Positions 43,478 through 52,206 of a stretch of DNA of 64,000 nt are shown one piece after another (the first letter of the stretch is position 1; the number at the start of each line of letters is the position of its first letter). The DNA lies in assembly GCF_024433635.1 (NCBI RefSeq), contig NZ_WNJZ01000013.1:22558-86557 (forward strand), read 5' to 3'. A program made the position numbers and the translations under genes. The notes below the pieces were generated by a model, which did no database searches, was not told the DNA's origin, and was given only the letters and a program-made list of their open reading frames with translations. The stretch is from Ruminococcus sp. zg-924. Its GTDB lineage: Bacteria > Bacillota > Clostridia > Oscillospirales > Acutalibacteraceae.

Positions 43478-44527
43478 TTATGATAATTTCATATCGTTGG
43501 TTTCGCTTTGAGGCTGACTGTCAAAGCAAGCTGCTTTGCTCATGTCCGTTTCGAGATACTTAAAACCCTCTATCTGACATTTTGTTATCTGTGAATTCTC
43601 CACTTTGCAATGATTCATCGCCGCGCTTGTGAGAAGTGAATCCGTAATTACGGAATTGGAAATGTCGCAGTTAGTAAAATTCGCTTGCAGAAAGTTGGTT
43701 TTATTTGCAAAGATATCTTGCATAAAGCAACCGTCAAATCTTGCGGTTTCCATTTCTGCATTGCTGAAATCAACAGACTGTAAATTACAATCCTCAAACA
43801 CAGCGAACTCACATCGGCTGTTGGATAAATCCTTGCCGTAGAGACTCAATCCTTTGAGATGACAGTTTGAGAAGTCTGCTTGCCCTCCCCCTGCATCATT
43901 GAGCCAGAGCGTATGCTTGGCACATATCACTTCCAATTCTCTTGGAGATATTTCACGAGTATGAACACGCTCATACTGCAGATTCACAGTAATAAACAAA
44001 TCACCGCAGTTTTCTTCTACATCATCGAATTCGGGACGTTCAGCGAGCATATTCGTAAATAAATCGTAGTCGAGGAAACCTTGTGTAGTAGCCTCGTATC
44101 GCTCGCTGACATCAGAAAGAAGAAGAGTAGTTTTGCCTTCACTTTGAGTTTCCAAAGCCTGTTTCGTGTAATAGTCCACAAGCCTTTCCATATCCGCCGT
44201 CATTTCCTCAAGCGCAGGGAACTGCCCAAGTCTGCAGAGCTGACGAGCGTTAGGGACATACTCAGAATACCGAGCGTAATCATATCCCTGCGGATCTACG
44301 AGGATACCGTCATCGCCGCCGTCATCAAGCAGCATGATACAGTGACGAGTGTTATCATTTGTGGTAGGGAGGTCGTCAAGTGAATTTCTAATAAAATCAT
44401 AATCGGCAAGTGTGTTTCTCCTGAAATGTTCAAACTCGGTATGCGATAGCTCAATCGTTTTGTCAATCTGACATCTGTTATACTCCCAACTCTCCATTTT
44501 GTTTCTGAGTTGAATATTTAATATCAT
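43478..44527 (-). CDS. Pentapeptide-repeat ICE protein (first of a pair)
   Basis: ATG at 44527 (MILNIQLRNKM) with AGAGGAAG upstream is preferred over one 45 bases earlier. 349 residues: an alpha/beta domain (1-215) resembling the DUF6329 group, then 20 or so pentapeptide repeats (HLKGLSLYGKDLSNSRCEF, QANFTNCDISNSVI). Pentapeptide repeats form a right-handed square helix that can mimic DNA. Possible roles are blocking DNA-binding enzymes or scaffolding; nothing in the sequence decides. The end is QSETNDMKLS. Paralogue of the next gene upstream, about the same length. Confidence 0.7.
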   Translation of the reverse strand: MILNIQLRNKMESWEYNRCQIDKTIELSHTEFEHFRRNTLADYDFIRNSLDDLPTTNDNTRHCIMLLDDGGDDGILVDPQGYDYARYSEYVPNARQLCRLGQFPALEEMTADMERLVDYYTKQALETQSEGKTTLLLSDVSERYEATTQGFLDYDLFTNMLAERPEFDDVEENCGDLFITVNLQYERVHTREISPRELEVICAKHTLWLNDAGGGQADFSNCHLKGLSLYGKDLSNSRCEFAVFEDCNLQSVDFSNAEMETARFDGCFMQDIFANKTNFLQANFTNCDISNSVITDSLLTSAAMNHCKVENSQITKCQIEGFKYLETDMSKAACFDSQPQSETNDMKLS

Positions 44528-44553
44528 TGTTATCACTTCCTCTGGGCATAATA

Positions 44554-44582
44554 AAACGCCGACTGTTTCCAATCGGCGTTTA
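44554..44582 (-). terminator. Hairpin between the pentapeptide genes
   Basis: aaacgccga ... tcggcgttt with T-run TTTTAT on the minus strand; it overlaps the stop of the upstream pentapeptide gene. Confidence 0.7.
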
Positions 44583-45629
44583 CAGTTTCATATTTAGTTC
44601 TTCATTTGAATCGGGTTTTGTTTCATAACATTTATCCAATTCTTCTTGGTCGGGTGTTGTACCGATAAACTGAGTATCTTTTATACAACTACCCGCTATC
44701 GTGATACAACTAAAATCGCAGTTATCAAATGCTGTTCCTTTTAAACTGCTTTCAAGAAAGTCTGCTTGTGTAAAGTCACAATCAATGAACGCAGTGTTTT
44801 CAGCCTTGACTTCCTCGGCAGTCACATTCTTAAATCCGCACGTGTGAATCTCAGCCTGATTGAAGCTTGCTGACATGAGGAGCGCACCTTCGAAATCCGA
44901 GTTCGTAATGATACTGTCATCGAATATCGCCCCACCAAAGTTTTTTCCGTTGAATTGGATGCCGTCCATCTTGCAACCTCTGAAATCAGCTTGTTCCCCT
45001 CCAGCATTGCGCATCCAAAGAATGTGCTTAGCCTCCATAATATCAATGTCATCCTGATACAAACGGTAATATTCGTCGTTGCTGAGATGCTCTCTTGATA
45101 TTTTGGCGGTGTACACTCCTGAACTGTATTCGATGTCATCAATTTCGGGTCGTTCTCGCAGCATATCAAGGAAAAGGTTTTGATTGAATTCTCTAAACTT
45201 GTACTCGTCATATACCTCGTCCAAATCTAGATTGTATTCGCCGTCAGTTTGGTTTTCAACAGCCTGCTTCGCGTACTTATCCACTACTCGTATCATCTCT
45301 CCGTCATATTCGTCAAGTGAGCTGTACTGCAAATGTTCGGGCATTCTTGTCGCATCGGGGACAAAGGCTGTGTACCTTGCGTAGCCTGTTTCGCTCGGAA
45401 TTACAACCAGACCATACTTTTCCTTATCACAAGTAAACAGTATTGCCTGTTCCACTTCTGCACCTTTGTCGAGCATATTAAGGTACGGTTTGATATATTC
45501 CGATTCCTCTAACAAGTGTGATCGCAGATGATTAAATTCTTTCCCAGATAACCCCACGCTGAATTTGACATCGCATTCGTCATAATCTATGCGACTGCGT
45601 TTCTGTTCTAACTGAACATTGTAAATCAT
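44580..45629 (-). CDS. Pentapeptide-repeat ICE protein (second of a pair)
   Basis: 349 residues; ATG at 45629 with AAGGAGGTGA, one of the strongest sites here. N-terminal domain (1-215; YNVQLEQKRSRIDYDECDV, GYARYTAFVPDATRMP) aligns with that of its neighbour (YDYARYSEYVPNARQL). The C-terminal part has pentapeptide repeats (GEQADFRGCKMDGIQF, AIFDDSIITNSDFEGALL). It ends ELNMKL. Known members of such pairs lie between VirB4 and the NlpC hydrolase in these elements. Function unknown; both copies being kept suggests different partners. Confidence 0.7.
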   Translation of the reverse strand: MIYNVQLEQKRSRIDYDECDVKFSVGLSGKEFNHLRSHLLEESEYIKPYLNMLDKGAEVEQAILFTCDKEKYGLVVIPSETGYARYTAFVPDATRMPEHLQYSSLDEYDGEMIRVVDKYAKQAVENQTDGEYNLDLDEVYDEYKFREFNQNLFLDMLRERPEIDDIEYSSGVYTAKISREHLSNDEYYRLYQDDIDIMEAKHILWMRNAGGEQADFRGCKMDGIQFNGKNFGGAIFDDSIITNSDFEGALLMSASFNQAEIHTCGFKNVTAEEVKAENTAFIDCDFTQADFLESSLKGTAFDNCDFSCITIAGSCIKDTQFIGTTPDQEELDKCYETKPDSNEELNMKL

Positions 45630-45651
45630 ATTTTCTCACCTCCTTCTATGT

Positions 45652-45686
45652 AAAAACTCCGATTGGAAAATCCAATCGGAGTTTTT
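45652..45686. terminator. Perfect 15-bp stem terminator
   Basis: aaaaactccgattgg, loop aaaat, ccaatcggagttttt. A-run and T-run on both sides make it bidirectional. It ends the HEPN-like gene transcript. Confidence 0.85.
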
Positions 45687-45722
45687 GATTCATATCACAT
45701 CCTATGTGTATTGGGGATGAAT

Positions 45723-46670
45723 CTAAATTTCACAACTCATGTTTTGCTTAAAGATTGTCACTGTGGAAAGAGCGTTAATCAATTTCAAGCAATCTATTTT
45801 CTCATATTCTTTTGATGTTCTACCATGCTCTATCCAATGGCGATTCATTTCTGGCGGCTCTGCATCGGAAAAATTGCTTTTCTTAAATAACACTTTGCAG
45901 AATTCATATATAGACTCCCAACAAAGACTTTTAATAAGATTATTGTTCTTCTTTTCTTCATCACTATGATATTTACAAACACGCATTACTCTAACATCAT
46001 TAATATTATCACCAAAAGTAGATATTAGTCCTTCTAAAAGAGAGATCAATGAATTAACACATATAGAATAATGACCAGCCTTATATGAAGCTATACATTC
46101 ATCAAACAAATTTCTATTTGCCAAATTATCAAATGCATTTTTTATTTTTCTGCATAAAGTGTTAAACTTTCCTTTACTATAATATTTTTCAAAGAAATTA
46201 TCCAACTTGCTTATATCTTCTGAAATCTGTTTCAACTCCTGAAAATGCTTAACATCAATACTTAATGGTATGGTCCACTCTGCTTCTGCAACCTTCCTAA
46301 CAACAGGTTCATATTCATCACTTAGCATAGTTATCTGTGATTCTAACGGTTTAGAAGGCTCTCCTTCTAACTTGTAGTATGGTAAGTCTTTATTATTTTT
46401 GAGAATATCTCCAAACCTTTCAATCATAATCTGACGTTGTTGATGCAATGGTAATTTTTTTATTTTCTGTATCTCTATATCTGCAGCTACTTTTGTATAA
46501 TCTTTGTAAATTCTATCAACATTTTCTTCAGATATAGAAAACTGTTCAGATGTCCGCCTTAACATTTCCGAATCATGCTTCGATGGATGGTATCCACCAT
46601 CCTTCTTACTTAGCTCTTCATATACATGCTCGCAAAATTCATATACTGCACTTTCTTCTATTTTAGCCAT
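45723..46670 (-). CDS. HEPN-like protein, probable defence insert
   Basis: 315 residues; ATG at 46670 with AGAGGT upstream. Entirely alpha-helical apart from a short middle part. The C-terminal 130 residues (AGHYSICVNSLISLLEGLI, then PEMNRHWIEHGRT) carry the HEPN hallmark R277-x4-H282 followed by a Gly turn and the helix DCLKLINALST. HEPN proteins are often metal-independent RNases in toxin and abortive-infection systems. The gene is AT-rich compared with backbone neighbours and sits alone between two terminator hairpins in the middle of the conjugation operon, so it is best seen as cargo. No antitoxin gene is next to it. Activity is inferred from one motif. Confidence 0.65.
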   Translation of the reverse strand: MAKIEESAVYEFCEHVYEELSKKDGGYHPSKHDSEMLRRTSEQFSISEENVDRIYKDYTKVAADIEIQKIKKLPLHQQRQIMIERFGDILKNNKDLPYYKLEGEPSKPLESQITMLSDEYEPVVRKVAEAEWTIPLSIDVKHFQELKQISEDISKLDNFFEKYYSKGKFNTLCRKIKNAFDNLANRNLFDECIASYKAGHYSICVNSLISLLEGLISTFGDNINDVRVMRVCKYHSDEEKKNNNLIKSLCWESIYEFCKVLFKKSNFSDAEPPEMNRHWIEHGRTSKEYEKIDCLKLINALSTVTIFKQNMSCEI

Positions 46671-46775
46671 TGAAATACCTCTTTTTATTTATAGTAATAC
46701 GCTTTTATGATTAAGGACTACAAATATCATTATATACGCACATATATAATAGCAGGAAAACAATCACTTGTCCAT

Positions 46776-46802
46776 AAACCTCCGCAAGAAATGCGGAGGT
46801 TT
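46776..46802 (-). terminator. Perfect 11-bp stem terminator behind VirB4
   Basis: aaacctccgca, loop agaaa, tgcggaggttt, 17 bases after the VirB4 stop. Separates the conjugation genes from the HEPN-like insert. Confidence 0.8.
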
Positions 46803-46818
46803 TCTCGGACATTTTTCT

Positions 46819-48660
46819 TTATCTACCGCCTGCTTTGCCAAACAAAGCTGACTTAAATTTCGGGGCGATAACCTGAAGCAGATAAAGCTCGTTACCGCAG
46901 CGATAGAGGCAAGTGCCCTGACTGCTGAAACGAATCAGTTGATATTCGTTAGGCTCTACCATGAGCGCTTCCTCGTAATCCTTTGCGTTGATATTGCCGG
47001 GATAGAAAAGGAAGTGGTGAGTCGGGATGGAGAATAATGGCTTTGTGAACTCCTTGATGTCGGGTAGCAGGAAGTCTTCAATGTTCTGCGATGCGAGAAT
47101 GACTGAGCTTTCCTTTTTACGCACACGCTTCATTGCGTTTCGGATATACTCAATCGCCGTTCTGTTACTGAGGAACAGATACAACTCGTCAATGGATGCA
47201 ACCGTGTTGCCCACACCGAGAAGTTTGTTGCTCATATACGACAGAATATTGAAAAGCAATGCGTCCTTTAGTCGGCGGTTGGTATCAAGCAAGCCTTTTA
47301 CACCAAAGCACAGGAAGGTGTCATCGGTAATGTTGGTATGTCCGTTAAAATACTTGCTTTCTGCGCCGACACACATGGAATGCAATCCGAGGCATACCTC
47401 CTGCAGAGTCTGCTCGGTGTAGATATGCTTTCTCTTGGGATCAAAAGTCTTGAACTCTTCCTCACAGATTTCATAGAGGTCCTTCATAATCGGAAAGTCT
47501 GACGGTTTCTTCAGAGTGTAGTCAGTCGCGTCCGTAATTTCAAATCGTGCATAGAGTTTCATCAGCAGTATTTCGATTGTATCGAGCTGCTGATCTGTGA
47601 AATCCTTGTAGGCACGGAAGAAGTCCTTGAGAAAAGCAATGTGCTGGCTCAGTCTTGTTACACGCTTGAAAGTGTTGGGCGTATTCTCGTCATTTTCTTC
47701 TTCGCTGTTCTCTCCCCAATCCTTCGGCTCGAGCGGATTGATTTTATACTGTCCGTTCATAAAGTCAATATAACAACCACCGAGGGCTGTGGTTAAGTCC
47801 TCGTATTCTGCTTCGGGATCGAGGCAGATTAAGGCTTTTCCACTTTCACGGATATTGGTGAGGAGCAGTTTTAAGAGGAACGATTTGCCCTGACCTGAGT
47901 TGCCGAGTATAAGGACATTTGAATTCGTCTTGTCCTCTGTTCTGCGGTCAAAGTCAACGAGAATGTTCGTACCGTATTTATCTCTGCCGATATAGAATCC
48001 GTTGGGATCCGTCTTGCCTGAAAAGTTAAACGGAAACATATTCGCTACCGAACTTGCAGGCAGTACACGTTCATAGAGAGAGCCGAACATATTCGTTCCG
48101 AGAGGATTCACTGAGAGGAATCCTTCTTTCTGACGAAGGGTGAGCTTGTCAACCTTCATTTTGGAACGTGCCATCTCCATGTCAATGTCCGTCTGAAGTT
48201 CCTTGAGCTTTTTCTTGGATTTAGCTTTCAGTTCGATGAACACGGAACAGTGGAGCAGGATTTCCTTTGAGCGTTGCATATTTGTAATCAGCGAGGTAAC
48301 ATCCTGCAAGTTGCCCTGCGCCTCAATCGTTTCGGATACATTGTTGCCTGTTGATTTCAGCTTGTTTTTGCGTTCCGCATTCTGCAGAATTTTTCTCTGC
48401 TCAAACGGCTCAACGAGTCGGTTGTAGATTCGAAGTGTAACGCCGTTTCTGTCTGCGAGCTGAGATAATATTGCCTGTTCTTCAGTAGACGGTGCATATT
48501 CATGGATTACCCACGCACAGCGATAACTGTCGCCAACGATATAGTAATTTGCTTTGAAACTGATAGTGGACGGCAGAATCATATCAAAGAAATCTTTAGT
48601 ATAAATCTGCTCCTTTTCATCAGTTGTGAGTTCTTTCGGTTTTCTTTTGAATAAAGACAT
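46819..48660 (-). CDS. VirB4-family conjugation ATPase
   Basis: ATG at 48660 (MSLFKRKPKE) with a full AGGAGGT seven bases upstream; an upstream ATG is not likely. 613 residues. Walker A ILGNSGQGKSFLL with Lys259, Walker B KALICLDPEAEYEDL near 280 and TVASIDELYLFL, and the closing IILASQNIEDFL. The N-terminal 200 residues are the VirB4 N-domain. It energises assembly of the type IV secretion channel at the inner face of the membrane. In relatives the N-domain is longer; here part of it may be the separate 210-residue protein at 49.7-50.3 kb. The sortase gene lies upstream. Confidence 0.9.
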   Translation of the reverse strand: MSLFKRKPKELTTDEKEQIYTKDFFDMILPSTISFKANYYIVGDSYRCAWVIHEYAPSTEEQAILSQLADRNGVTLRIYNRLVEPFEQRKILQNAERKNKLKSTGNNVSETIEAQGNLQDVTSLITNMQRSKEILLHCSVFIELKAKSKKKLKELQTDIDMEMARSKMKVDKLTLRQKEGFLSVNPLGTNMFGSLYERVLPASSVANMFPFNFSGKTDPNGFYIGRDKYGTNILVDFDRRTEDKTNSNVLILGNSGQGKSFLLKLLLTNIRESGKALICLDPEAEYEDLTTALGGCYIDFMNGQYKINPLEPKDWGENSEEENDENTPNTFKRVTRLSQHIAFLKDFFRAYKDFTDQQLDTIEILLMKLYARFEITDATDYTLKKPSDFPIMKDLYEICEEEFKTFDPKRKHIYTEQTLQEVCLGLHSMCVGAESKYFNGHTNITDDTFLCFGVKGLLDTNRRLKDALLFNILSYMSNKLLGVGNTVASIDELYLFLSNRTAIEYIRNAMKRVRKKESSVILASQNIEDFLLPDIKEFTKPLFSIPTHHFLFYPGNINAKDYEEALMVEPNEYQLIRFSSQGTCLYRCGNELYLLQVIAPKFKSALFGKAGGR

Positions 48661-48701
48661 TTTTACCTCCTGTTGCGTCATTTGCAACGGGAGGCTATGT
48701 G

Positions 48702-48732
48702 TATCAGTCATCCGTATTGCAAATGACTGATA
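48702..48732 (-). terminator. Hairpin between sortase and VirB4
   Basis: tatcagtcat, an 11-base loop, atgactgata: a 10-bp stem upstream of the VirB4 ribosome site. No clear T-run, so it may be an attenuator or an RNA stability element. Confidence 0.5.
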
Positions 48733-48750
48733 ATTATTTAAATAAAAGGG

Positions 48751-49554
48751 TTATCCCTTTACGGCAAGTACAATAATTCTGTCATTTTTCGCACTGCCGT
48801 AACAAGTGGACAGAGTCAGAATCTGCTGTCTATATTTCGGTATAATTCCTGTGTTGTACAGAGAATGTTCGAGAGCATAAGACATCTTGGTGTCATATTT
48901 TCTCTCTGTTTCTGCTGTAAGAAAGTTATACCAATAATCGGTTGACTTCATCTTCATGACAGCGAACACTCGATACAGAGAAGCACCGCTTCTCGTTTCA
49001 AGAAACACATTCGGATGCGAATCCCTGTAATCCTTGCTTGTGTAGTTACAAAGATCAGCAAACATTGTACCACCGTTCATGTGGTGTCCGTAAATAATGA
49101 GGTTATCGTCATTCTCGGAACAACGTGCATCAAGAAAGGGCGTACCGCTATAGCTGTAATTGCCGTAAAAGTCTTTGTACAGATATTTTTCGGGATTTGA
49201 TGGTGTGTGCATAACCGGATAGCTGGTGTTTGTTCCAGCAATGGATATCCAGCCAAAGCACTCGTTGTTCATTTCGAGCAACTCCGCTACTGAATGTGGC
49301 TGATAATAGACGAACTTGTTTCCTACCGCCATACCCTCAATTTCTGCATCCTCATCTCCGTCATCGCTTAAAATAAGTGGATTCGGTTTTTCTACACTTT
49401 TCTCAATACATCTGAAAGTATCGTCGGCCCTTTGTTCTTCGCCCGCTCTTGTAACGATGGAATACACGCAGGCAGTGATAATCGTGCCGAATGCGGCAAT
49501 AACCGCAATTGTGCCGAGTATACTTTTCCAATTCCTTACTTTCTTTTTCTGCAT
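48751..49554 (-). CDS. srtB: Class B sortase
   Basis: 267 residues; ATG at 49554 with AAAGGA upstream. N-terminal membrane anchor at 10-34. Catalytic residues: His157 in IIYGHHMNGG, Cys251 in LTLSTCYGS and Arg259 in KNDRIIVLA, the sortase B order. It cuts an LPxTG-like motif and links the protein to the wall. The likely substrate is the large adhesin encoded four to six genes upstream, which ends in a PQTG motif. A sortase inside a conjugation operon is known in Tn1549-type elements and helps cell-cell contact during mating. Confidence 0.9.
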   Translation of the reverse strand: MQKKKVRNWKSILGTIAVIAAFGTIITACVYSIVTRAGEEQRADDTFRCIEKSVEKPNPLILSDDGDEDAEIEGMAVGNKFVYYQPHSVAELLEMNNECFGWISIAGTNTSYPVMHTPSNPEKYLYKDFYGNYSYSGTPFLDARCSENDDNLIIYGHHMNGGTMFADLCNYTSKDYRDSHPNVFLETRSGASLYRVFAVMKMKSTDYWYNFLTAETERKYDTKMSYALEHSLYNTGIIPKYRQQILTLSTCYGSAKNDRIIVLAVKG

Positions 49555-49668
49555 AGTTAGTCATCCTTTCCTATAAGACAACACCGCACAATTCGCGGCG
49601 CACGCCTTGCTTGATTATTCTTACGCCAGCTTGACGAAAAATCTTACTACGCAATCCGCACACCTGAA

Positions 49669-50301
49669 TTATGCGATATTGCCTTTGAGATACTGAATTC
49701 CGTCATAGTCAGGAATGCTTTCGCCGTTGAGACTTGCGTCAAAATAAATGGCAAGAAATCGTTTAATATCTTCCTTTTTGAAACGCTTGATGTCAAAGTT
49801 CTGTTCACTGACTATCTTTTCTACTCTGTTCGCTGTGGTCAACACTTGATCATCGGAAGCATTCTTACAGCGGACAATGAACAGAAACTGTCTTGCGGTA
49901 GAGCTTTCAACATTGAGGTTGTCAAGGAATTCAAAGTCCTTTTTCAACAGTTCACGCACACCTTGATTTGGCTCGTCCTCGATGCGTTCAAGGAGATAAC
50001 TCTTGTTCGTATCAAAGCATTCAGCTGCGTCCGTACAGTTCACCTCAATATCGGGAATAGCAGAAAGCACCATCATCAGATGGTTAATTTTGATTTCAAT
50101 GTTCTCGTAGGAGAGAACGGAGATGTTGGTCGGCACTACGCTGAAAAGTACGAATGTGTTCTTTCCGACCTTCAAGCCGTGCTTCGTAAAGGTTTTAATA
50201 CCGATAAGGTCCTGAACTGACTGACCTTTTCTCTTTTTTCTGTTGAGCTTATTCAGCGTAGCTCGGTCAGCCTTCAATTTATTCTTTTCTTCTTTCGTCA
50301 T
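49669..50301 (-). CDS. Conjugal transfer protein, VirB4 N-domain-like
   Basis: 210 residues; ATG at 50301 directly follows the stop of the small membrane protein, so it is translationally coupled. A basic start (KNKLKADRATLNKLNRKKRK) is followed by an alpha/beta part (FVLFSVVPTNISVLSYENIE, ARQFLFIVRCKNASDDQ) with the fold expected of the N-terminal part of VirB4/TraC proteins. It lacks Walker motifs. Probably a peripheral inner-membrane component of the channel. Family assignment rests on position and general pattern. Confidence 0.65.
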   Translation of the reverse strand: MTKEEKNKLKADRATLNKLNRKKRKGQSVQDLIGIKTFTKHGLKVGKNTFVLFSVVPTNISVLSYENIEIKINHLMMVLSAIPDIEVNCTDAAECFDTNKSYLLERIEDEPNQGVRELLKKDFEFLDNLNVESSTARQFLFIVRCKNASDDQVLTTANRVEKIVSEQNFDIKRFKKEDIKRFLAIYFDASLNGESIPDYDGIQYLKGNIA

Positions 50302-50574
50302 TTATTTTATGCCCTCTTTCCAAATAAATTTCTGTTGTGTGAGAATGAAATACTTTGCCGCATATCTGATAAAGTCAAGAACTGTTGTATCCGAAAAGCG
50401 GATTGACAAAAATCCGAACGCAAGCGTTAAAGCAAGCGGTAAAACAAATCTCGTTTGTGACAGTATAAAAATTGAGAGAAGCAAAGCGACACACATAATT
50501 GCAAAATCTCGCAGAGACCACAGCCAGAGGTTGGCTGTGGCGCGGAGATTCTGCGGATACAAATAGGTCTTCAT
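50302..50574 (-). CDS. PrgI/VirB3-like membrane protein
   Basis: 90 residues; ATG at 50574 with AAAGGAAG upstream. Two adjacent membrane helices (FAIMCVALLLSIFILS and FVLPLALTLAFGFLSI) with short ends; the basic C-terminus QQKFIWKEGIK would lie inside. Size, topology and place before the VirB4-type genes fit the PrgI/VirB3 group, which anchors VirB4 to the channel. Confidence 0.7.
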   Translation of the reverse strand: MKTYLYPQNLRATANLWLWSLRDFAIMCVALLLSIFILSQTRFVLPLALTLAFGFLSIRFSDTTVLDFIRYAAKYFILTQQKFIWKEGIK

Positions 50575-50594
50575 AAAATTCTTCCTTTCTGATT

Positions 50595-51506
50595 CTAGGC
50601 TGCTGCTCTCGCCACAGAGCGAGTGAGATTAACAGCTGTTGTGGTAGCATGAACGACACTCATCATATTCACCTTAACGCTTGAATCCAGACCAAACTGT
50701 TCCGCGATTCTCGGCACTTCGTTTGCAGAAAGCATAACGCCGAGTCCCAGTAACATATTGTCAGGGAATACTAGCAATCCTAAATACAACAGAGTAGTTT
50801 GCATAAACGCTGTCAGACATATTGCAATTACTTGTTTCATCCATTGGTTGAAGCCGTCCTGATAGCCTCTCGGAATTGAGAACATATACAATGAGCCTAC
50901 TGCCATCTGAATCAGCAGTATGCCTCCACGCTTGATGTTGGCGAAGAATATCTTAACCACACAATAAGCAAACGCAATCATTGCGAGAATATTAAACAAG
51001 CTGAAGTTTACATTCGTCGAAACAGCAAATGCGCCCTTCCATAGTTCTGTTGTTTTTCCCGATAAATTGAGAGATTGTCCGCTTGCGTTTAACAGCGATA
51101 AGTCTTTGGCGAGTGTATTCTGCAAAGAAATACAGAATTTGTACAACTCCACAGGCACAATGCCAATGAGTGAACAAGCGAAAAAACCTTTGAGAACATT
51201 GATTGCGGTTGTTTTAATTGAGGCTCTGCCGTTCTGATACTCAATAGCCAAGTCAAAGACCGCTACTACCGTACCCGCCGCAAACAGAGCCCAACCAAAC
51301 ATCGTAAAAAGGCTGATGGTGGATTTCACAACATCAAAGTCAAAGATTTCCGCACCCATGTTGCCCATCATTGTAAAAAAGTCTGCGACAGCATTATAAA
51401 TCTGCTCATAAATCCACTTGAGCATAATGTCGAAGATGGCACTGGACACTTGCTGTCCTAAAAATTCGAAAGCACTCCCTATTAAATCGCCTAACCAATC
51501 AAACAA
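50595..51506 (-). CDS. TrbL/VirB6-like multi-spanning channel protein
   Basis: 303 residues; TTG start at 51506 with GAGGTGG upstream. Five to six membrane helices (IFDIMLKWIYEQIYNAV, SLFTMFGWALFAAGTVV, NILAMIAFAYCVVKIFF, AICLTAFMQTTLLYLGLLVF), with a cytoplasmic end. It would form the inner-membrane pore of the type IV system. Lies between the pilin-like gene and the VirB3-like gene, the normal order for Tn1549-type elements. Confidence 0.8.
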   Translation of the reverse strand: MFDWLGDLIGSAFEFLGQQVSSAIFDIMLKWIYEQIYNAVADFFTMMGNMGAEIFDFDVVKSTISLFTMFGWALFAAGTVVAVFDLAIEYQNGRASIKTTAINVLKGFFACSLIGIVPVELYKFCISLQNTLAKDLSLLNASGQSLNLSGKTTELWKGAFAVSTNVNFSLFNILAMIAFAYCVVKIFFANIKRGGILLIQMAVGSLYMFSIPRGYQDGFNQWMKQVIAICLTAFMQTTLLYLGLLVFPDNMLLGLGVMLSANEVPRIAEQFGLDSSVKVNMMSVVHATTTAVNLTRSVARAAA

Positions 51507-51518
51507 TTAGACCACCTC

Positions 51519-51878
51519 TTAACTGAGAACTGTCCAAATGTACATTGGCGCAGTTAAAGCAAACACAAGACAGCCGAACAGAATAGCCGGAGCCGCAAAT
51601 TCGAATTGTCCGTGCTTTCTGTAGTCCATATACGCAGTCGCTAACTTCACAAAGAAAAGAATAGCGAGAATCATATCAATTACGGGAAACACAACATTGT
51701 TTACCACGCTTTTAATCTGTGTCTGTGCCGATGTCCATGTGTTTTGAATAGCGGATGAAACATCACCCGCCGCAAAAACCGATACAGAAGACATTGCAAT
51801 AATCACAAGTGCAAGTAAGATGCCTGCAATTGATTTGATAATCCTCCTACTTTTTCTTATTGCCGTATTTTTTACCAT
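51519..51878 (-). CDS. VirB2/DUF3852-like small membrane protein
   Basis: 119 residues; ATG at 51878 with GGAGGT, lying inside the end of the DUF4406 gene (32-base overlap in another frame). A basic start, a signal-like helix IIKSIAGILLALVIIAMSS with possible cut after VFAAG, then two more membrane helices. Layout matches the Maff2/DUF3852 pilin-like proteins of Gram-positive ICEs. Probably a structural part of the channel. Confidence 0.7.
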   Translation of the reverse strand: MVKNTAIRKSRRIIKSIAGILLALVIIAMSSVSVFAAGDVSSAIQNTWTSAQTQIKSVVNNVVFPVIDMILAILFFVKLATAYMDYRKHGQFEFAAPAILFGCLVFALTAPMYIWTVLS

Positions 51879-52206
51879 ACTTTTTACCTCCGAGTTCTAA
51901 ATCTTTTTCAGTAATATACCTGATATCAAGTTCTAAGTGTTTTGCAAAATTGATTTCTTTTTTCATACCTTCCGTCAGATTATCACCGAATACCCATAAA
52001 GCGTCCGCACGGAACAGCAGAGATGTACCAGCCGTAAGGCCGAGTTCTCTTTCTTCAAGAATGTTATCATCCAAGATTTCCGCATAGAAATGCGGTATGA
52101 CAGGAGCCATACCGCAATCTAATACGAACTTTCCGTACTGCTTTACTTTTTCAAGGTTTTCAGTGATGTTACCGCGCAAAGGCGAGCAGACATACACATT
52201 TCTCAT
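51847..52206 (-). CDS. DUF4406-like (SLOG/deoxyribosyltransferase-like) protein
   Basis: 119 residues; its ATG overlaps the adhesin stop (TGATG). The pattern VYVCSPLRGNITENLEKVKQ, then VIPHFYAEILDD, RELGLTAGTSLLFRADALWV and FGDNLTEGMKKEI is that of DUF4406, related to nucleoside 2-deoxyribosyltransferases. A possible nucleotide-processing or ligand-binding protein; the catalytic Glu of deoxyribosyltransferases cannot be placed with certainty. The Lys-rich end covers the start of the pilin-like gene. Common passenger in phages and ICEs. Confidence 0.75.
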   Translation of the reverse strand: MRNVYVCSPLRGNITENLEKVKQYGKFVLDCGMAPVIPHFYAEILDDNILEERELGLTAGTSLLFRADALWVFGDNLTEGMKKEINFAKHLELDIRYITEKDLELGGKKYGKKYGNKKK

